From JANXXV01 sp038230275 (lineage in GTDB: Bacteria; Acidobacteriota; Terriglobia; Bryobacterales; Bryobacteraceae), in contig JBBRNO010000008.1 of the NCBI GenBank assembly GCA_038230275.1, positions 1 through 64,000 of the forward strand: a stretch of DNA of 64,000 nt. The letters are read 5' to 3'. The stretch's first letter is position 1, and the number at the start of each line of letters is the position of its first letter. The notes beneath the pieces were generated by a model. The model had not been told where the DNA came from, searched no databases, and worked only from the letters and a program-made list of their open reading frames with translations. Below, piece after piece: positions 63,483 through 64,000 of this stretch. A program made the position numbers and the translations under genes.

Positions 63483-63836
63483 CTACTCGTTTTGTTCTTT
63501 CAGTTGCCAATGAATAATACCTCCCGCATCTTTCTTTCGCTCTAAATTGATTTCTCTTTCTAGATTGTGAACCCATTGGTTGTTAGGAAACTTCTGCGGC
63601 AGCTTGGCGCGGGTCCTAATTTCCGTCCAGGTAAGTGGCGCTCCCTCGGCACGTAACGCCTCGGCGATCTTATCCCGAAAGTCTTCGTAGGTAAGCATCG
63701 ATTTCCGGGGACGATCCCAGTAGGGGCTCTTACAACTTGGGCATACCGCTGGCTCCTGATTGTAGTCACCGGGTATCCATTCGTGTTCGCAACGCTCGCA
63801 CTTGTACCCCATCACGGTGATTGGAATTCTCGCCAT
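63483..63836 (-). CDS. Zinc-ribbon plus helix-turn-helix protein
   Basis: The 117-residue protein has an N-terminal zinc ribbon (C13-xx-C16 in YKCERCEH and C32-xx-C35 in AVCPSCKSPYWDRP) and a winged-helix-like C-terminal half (about 48-110; FRDKIAEALRAEGAPLTWTEI, PNNQWVHNLEREINLERKK in parts). It could be a DNA- or RNA-binding adaptor or autoregulator for the cassette. AGGAGGT lies seven bases before the ATG. It heads the three-gene operon. The remaining 164 bases to the window end contain the inverted repeat at 63871 and no gene. Confidence 0.75.
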   Translation of the reverse strand: MARIPITVMGYKCERCEHEWIPGDYNQEPAVCPSCKSPYWDRPRKSMLTYEDFRDKIAEALRAEGAPLTWTEIRTRAKLPQKFPNNQWVHNLEREINLERKKDAGGIIHWQLKEQNE

Positions 63837-63870
63837 ACAAATTACCTCCTAAGATAGCCGTCCGAGACTT

Positions 63871-63905
63871 TATATACTTGCAACTATATCCTCTGTAGGT
63901 ATATA
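63871..63905. promoter_or_regulatory. Inverted repeat in the cassette promoter region
   Basis: TATATAC (63871-63877) and GTATATA (63899-63905) form an inverted repeat 35 bases upstream of the zinc-ribbon/HTH gene. The AT-rich arms could be a -10 box or an operator for autoregulation. Confidence 0.35.
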
Positions 63906-64000
63906 CGAGCTAGTAGCTGAACCGCCTTGCCGTAGAATTCTTGATCCACAGGATCAGCTTATCGCTTCGTAAACGCGATTGAATACTCTCAACATTTAGA

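Noticed and set aside
63837..64000. tRNA or further gene at the window end
   Set aside because: No cloverleaf or open frame with a start signal could be seen.

Overview
The window looks like a chromosomal stretch from an Acidobacteriota bacterium, most likely of the Solibacter/Bryobacter type (Bryobacterales). This is inferred from gene content, with no database search. The signs are two very large Oar-like TonB-dependent receptors with an N-terminal carboxypeptidase-regulatory-like domain, a membrane-anchored winged-helix regulator of a family typical of this phylum, a PEP-CTERM protein, cytochrome c/copper-monooxygenase fusions, HEAT-repeat secreted proteins, futalosine-type menaquinone synthesis, and frequent TTG/GTG starts in moderately GC-rich DNA. 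No phage, IS transposase, CRISPR array, tRNA or rRNA gene was seen.

Layout. 1-6.2 kb: a dispersed palindromic repeat, a repeat-associated ANRRNAQ-type hypothetical protein, a TonB receptor, an SDR dehydrogenase and a stand-alone penicillin-binding transpeptidase. 6.2-15.7 kb: housekeeping and signalling (rplU-rpmA-obgE, hybrid histidine kinase, HEAT protein, MqnD-like enzyme, HPt protein, ComF, HNH nuclease, infC). 15.7-22 kb: a CsgG-like protein with a transmembrane Ser/Thr kinase, PPK2, rpmB, a desaturase and an FAH-family hydrolase. 22-28 kb: a complete tripartite RND efflux pump plus a DUF2892 protein. 28-32 kb: an OsmC/ECF sigma/zinc anti-sigma unit, then MOSC and GMC oxidoreductase genes. 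31.9-34.4 kb: hemD followed by atpZ-atpI-atpB-atpE, only the membrane half of an ATP synthase operon. 35.3-42.2 kb: a nine-gene chemosensory operon (cheY-cheX-cheW-cheA-cheR-cheD-cheY-cheX-cheB) without receptor or flagellar genes. 42.3-44.2 kb: a tartrate dehydrogenase-like enzyme and an SDR. 44.2-48.2 kb: a heavy-metal-binding protein facing a three-gene cytochrome c/copper monooxygenase operon. 48.25-48.68 kb: a non-coding tandem array with a unit of about 165 bp. 49-54 kb: flippase-like membrane protein, a broken Uma2 gene, an AspA/M14-like deacylase, a HEAT protein, a PEP-CTERM protein, and a crcB-ppa pair. 54.2-61.8 kb: a radical SAM protein, the winged-helix regulator, and a TonB receptor/six-hairpin enzyme operon. 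62.1-63.8 kb: a compact three-gene cassette (266-aa protein, DUF488, zinc-ribbon/HTH) at the window edge.

How the parts fit. The organism appears aerobic (copper monooxygenase/cytochrome c fusions, menaquinone, ATP synthase), scavenges large organic substrates through TonB receptors, and handles redox and toxic stress (OsmC with its own sigma/anti-sigma pair, RND pump, fluoride exporter next to the fluoride-sensitive pyrophosphatase). The most unusual items are the tandem repeat array at 48.25-48.68 kb, the DUF488 cassette at 62.1-63.8 kb, the paired cytochrome c/PHM-like copper enzymes, and the ATP synthase c subunit with a sodium-type ligand set.
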